DNA of 64,000 nucleotides, from contig NZ_LXYI01000005.1 of NCBI RefSeq assembly GCF_001650875.1, forward strand, positions 104,212 through 168,211. The letters run 5' to 3'. Under the pieces are notes generated by a model that made no database searches, was not told the DNA's origin, and saw only the letters and a list, made by a program, of their open reading frames with translations. Within the stretch, counting starts at the first letter, position 1. Each line of letters starts with the position of its first letter. The translations under genes were made by a program, and so were the position numbers. The DNA is from Sulfitobacter sp. EhC04. Lineage in GTDB: Bacteria > Pseudomonadota > Alphaproteobacteria > Rhodobacterales > Rhodobacteraceae. Positions 63,034 to 64,000 of this stretch are shown in pieces.

Positions 63034-63660
63034 ATGTCCAAACCAGATCCCTTCGGATTCGACATGTCCGTGTCGTCTTCGAAAAAGAAAAACCCCCGCG
63101 GCCGCCGTGGCATGTCGGGCGCATCCGAAACATCGACGCGGATCTGCGATCACGAGGGCTGCGAGGAGGCCGGGAAATACCGTGCGCCGAAAGCGCCCGA
63201 TGTGCTGGACGATTACTTCTGGTTCTGCCAGCAGCATGTCCGTGAATACAACCTCAAGTGGAACTTCTTTGACGGCACCACCGAGGCGGAGATGAACGCG
63301 CAGCTTTCCGAGGACAAGGTCTGGGAACGCAAGACCAAGCCGCTGGGCGATCCGGAGGCGCGGGCATGGGCGCGGCTGGGCATCGAGGACCCGCATCAGG
63401 TGTTGGGCAAGAACGCCACCCAGAACCCCGGTCGCGGTGGTCAGGCGGGGCGCAGGTTGCCCCCCACCGAACGCCGCGCGGTCGAGATCCTGGAGGTCAA
63501 GGACACGATGACCAAGCCCGAGATCCGCAAGGCCTACAAGCTGCTGATCAAGGTGCTGCACCCCGACATGAACGGCGGCGACCGGTCGCAGGAGGACCAG
63601 TTGCAGCAGGTCATGTGGGCCTGGGACCAGATCAAGGGCAGCCGCAGCTTCAAGGACTGA
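63034..63660 (+). CDS. J-domain (DnaJ-like) protein
   Basis: A 208-residue protein with its J domain at the C-terminus (about 148-205: AVEILEVKDTMTKPEIRKAY, LIKVLHPDMNGGD with the HPD triad, then QVMWAWDQIKG). The N-terminal part has a CDHEGCEEAGKYRAPKAP and FCQQHVREYN pattern (two Cys, Cys, His), which may be a small metal-binding module. It lacks the G/F and zinc-finger regions of DnaJ, so it is a specialised DnaK co-chaperone (class III). Confidence 0.92.
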   Translation: MSKPDPFGFDMSVSSSKKKNPRGRRGMSGASETSTRICDHEGCEEAGKYRAPKAPDVLDDYFWFCQQHVREYNLKWNFFDGTTEAEMNAQLSEDKVWERKTKPLGDPEARAWARLGIEDPHQVLGKNATQNPGRGGQAGRRLPPTERRAVEILEVKDTMTKPEIRKAYKLLIKVLHPDMNGGDRSQEDQLQQVMWAWDQIKGSRSFKD

Positions 63661-63667
63661 CCGGCCA

Positions 63668-63713
63668 GGGTGCAGCATGGCTGCACCCTACGCGACCCGG
63701 TAAGGTACGGGTC
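63668..63713 (+). terminator. Tandem hairpins after the J-domain gene
   Basis: GGGTGCAGC-ATG-GCTGCACCC (63668-63688, nine perfect pairs) is followed by GACCCG-N8-CGGGTC (63694-63713). They start 7 bp after the J-domain gene stop and lie 9 bp before the end of the opposing small gene. No T-run, but the strong stems suggest a bidirectional transcript end or a REP-like palindrome. Confidence 0.5.
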
Positions 63714-63721
63714 CCCGCACC

Positions 63722-63934
63722 TTAGGTTCGGGAAATCAGGTGAGCGGCGCGGCTGGCCGCAACCCCGCCCGCCCAGACGGCAAAGACCAGCAGATCATCT
63801 GCCAGAACCCCCAGAACATGAATCGGTCCGGCAACGCTGCCTGCCATCCAATCCCGCAGAGCCGCCAAAAGCACGACCTGGGACCAGAGCAAATCCAGCG
63901 GTATCAGCAACACCGCGAGCACGGCCCCCAGCAC
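63722..63934 (-). CDS. Small membrane protein at the right edge (start uncertain)
   Basis: A 70-residue frame from a GTG at 63934 with two hydrophobic segments (VLGAVLAVLLIPLDLLWSQV; GPIHVLGVLADDLLVFAVWAGGV). The frame stays open upstream to an in-frame TGA at the very edge (64000-63998) but has no ATG, so the true start is unclear. No family recognised. It may be a short membrane protein or the 3' part of a gene altered near the edge. Confidence 0.4.
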   Translation of the reverse strand: MLGAVLAVLLIPLDLLWSQVVLLAALRDWMAGSVAGPIHVLGVLADDLLVFAVWAGGVAASRAAHLISRT

Positions 63935-64000
63935 AGTGGCCCCAAGAAAGCTGAGCAGCGCGCGCAGCAGGCCCGCGCCCCCCTCCCAGTCTCTTATTCA

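Overview
This window is a high-G+C, gene-dense chromosomal segment of an alphaproteobacterium, most likely a member of the Rhodobacterales (Roseobacter group). The evidence is the layout: a nuoABCDE operon with tiny extra genes inserted, a large leucine/isovalerate (liu) operon, a tandem pntA-pntB pair, a fused double-ATPase peptide ABC protein, DUF3422 and DUF1622 proteins, and recurrent intergenic palindromes. I recognised no rRNA, tRNA, CRISPR array or intact transposon.

Layout. 1-4.9 kb: start of the respiratory complex I operon, transcribed leftward (nuoA, B, C, two micro-genes, D, E, a small membrane protein cut by the window edge), with a readable promoter at 4823-4851. 4.9-6.9 kb: an NAD-dependent epimerase and an ABC-exporter membrane domain with no ATPase. 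6.9-17.3 kb: one long leftward operon for leucine/isovalerate breakdown (isovaleryl-CoA dehydrogenase, acyl-CoA synthetase, both methylcrotonyl-CoA carboxylase subunits, GST, HMG-CoA lyase, methylglutaconyl-CoA hydratase) with four small uncharacterised genes inside, headed by a clear -35/-10 promoter and an overlapping dyad operator. 17.4-24.3 kb: a flavin split-barrel protein, DegT-type aminotransferase, phosphoglycolate phosphatase, glmU-glmS (UDP-GlcNAc synthesis), a second split-barrel protein and a DNA alkylation repair protein, followed by a 340-bp non-coding stretch dominated by two large palindromes.

24.6-28.6 kb: lipoprotein, moaA, waaA (Kdo transferase) and a glycosyltransferase. 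28.7-39.9 kb: an amino-acid/peptide catabolism neighbourhood (two tandem M20 amidohydrolases, a DadA-like FAD oxidoreductase, an ArgE-like deacylase) beside a peptide ABC transporter split over two divergent transcripts. 40.2-47.0 kb: YeeE-type sulfur transporter, DUF3422 protein, an AhpD-like protein with its MerR regulator and a textbook 19-bp-spacer MerR promoter, a 480-bp array of double palindromes, and pntB/pntA. 47.3-63.9 kb: a transposase-derived (RAYT) protein that has lost its catalytic residues, glutamine-amidotransferase-like hydrolase, glcG-like gene and malate synthase G, pepN, SDR, lytic transglycosylase, gatB, thioesterase, a compact C5-methyltransferase/HNH-endonuclease restriction-modification pair of visibly lower G+C, DUF4177, bolA and a J-domain protein.

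The least explained signals are non-coding: (i) double palindromes whose arms change in a compensatory way between copies (array 43517-43997, solo copy 33816-33860); (ii) two separate arrays of a GTGCAC motif repeated every 11 bp (11625-11673 and 62089-62127); (iii) a ~180-bp imperfect palindrome at 24280-24463; and (iv) two TTAA-N7-TTAA (CtrA-type) boxes, one in front of the catalytically degenerate RAYT gene and one in front of the restriction-modification pair.
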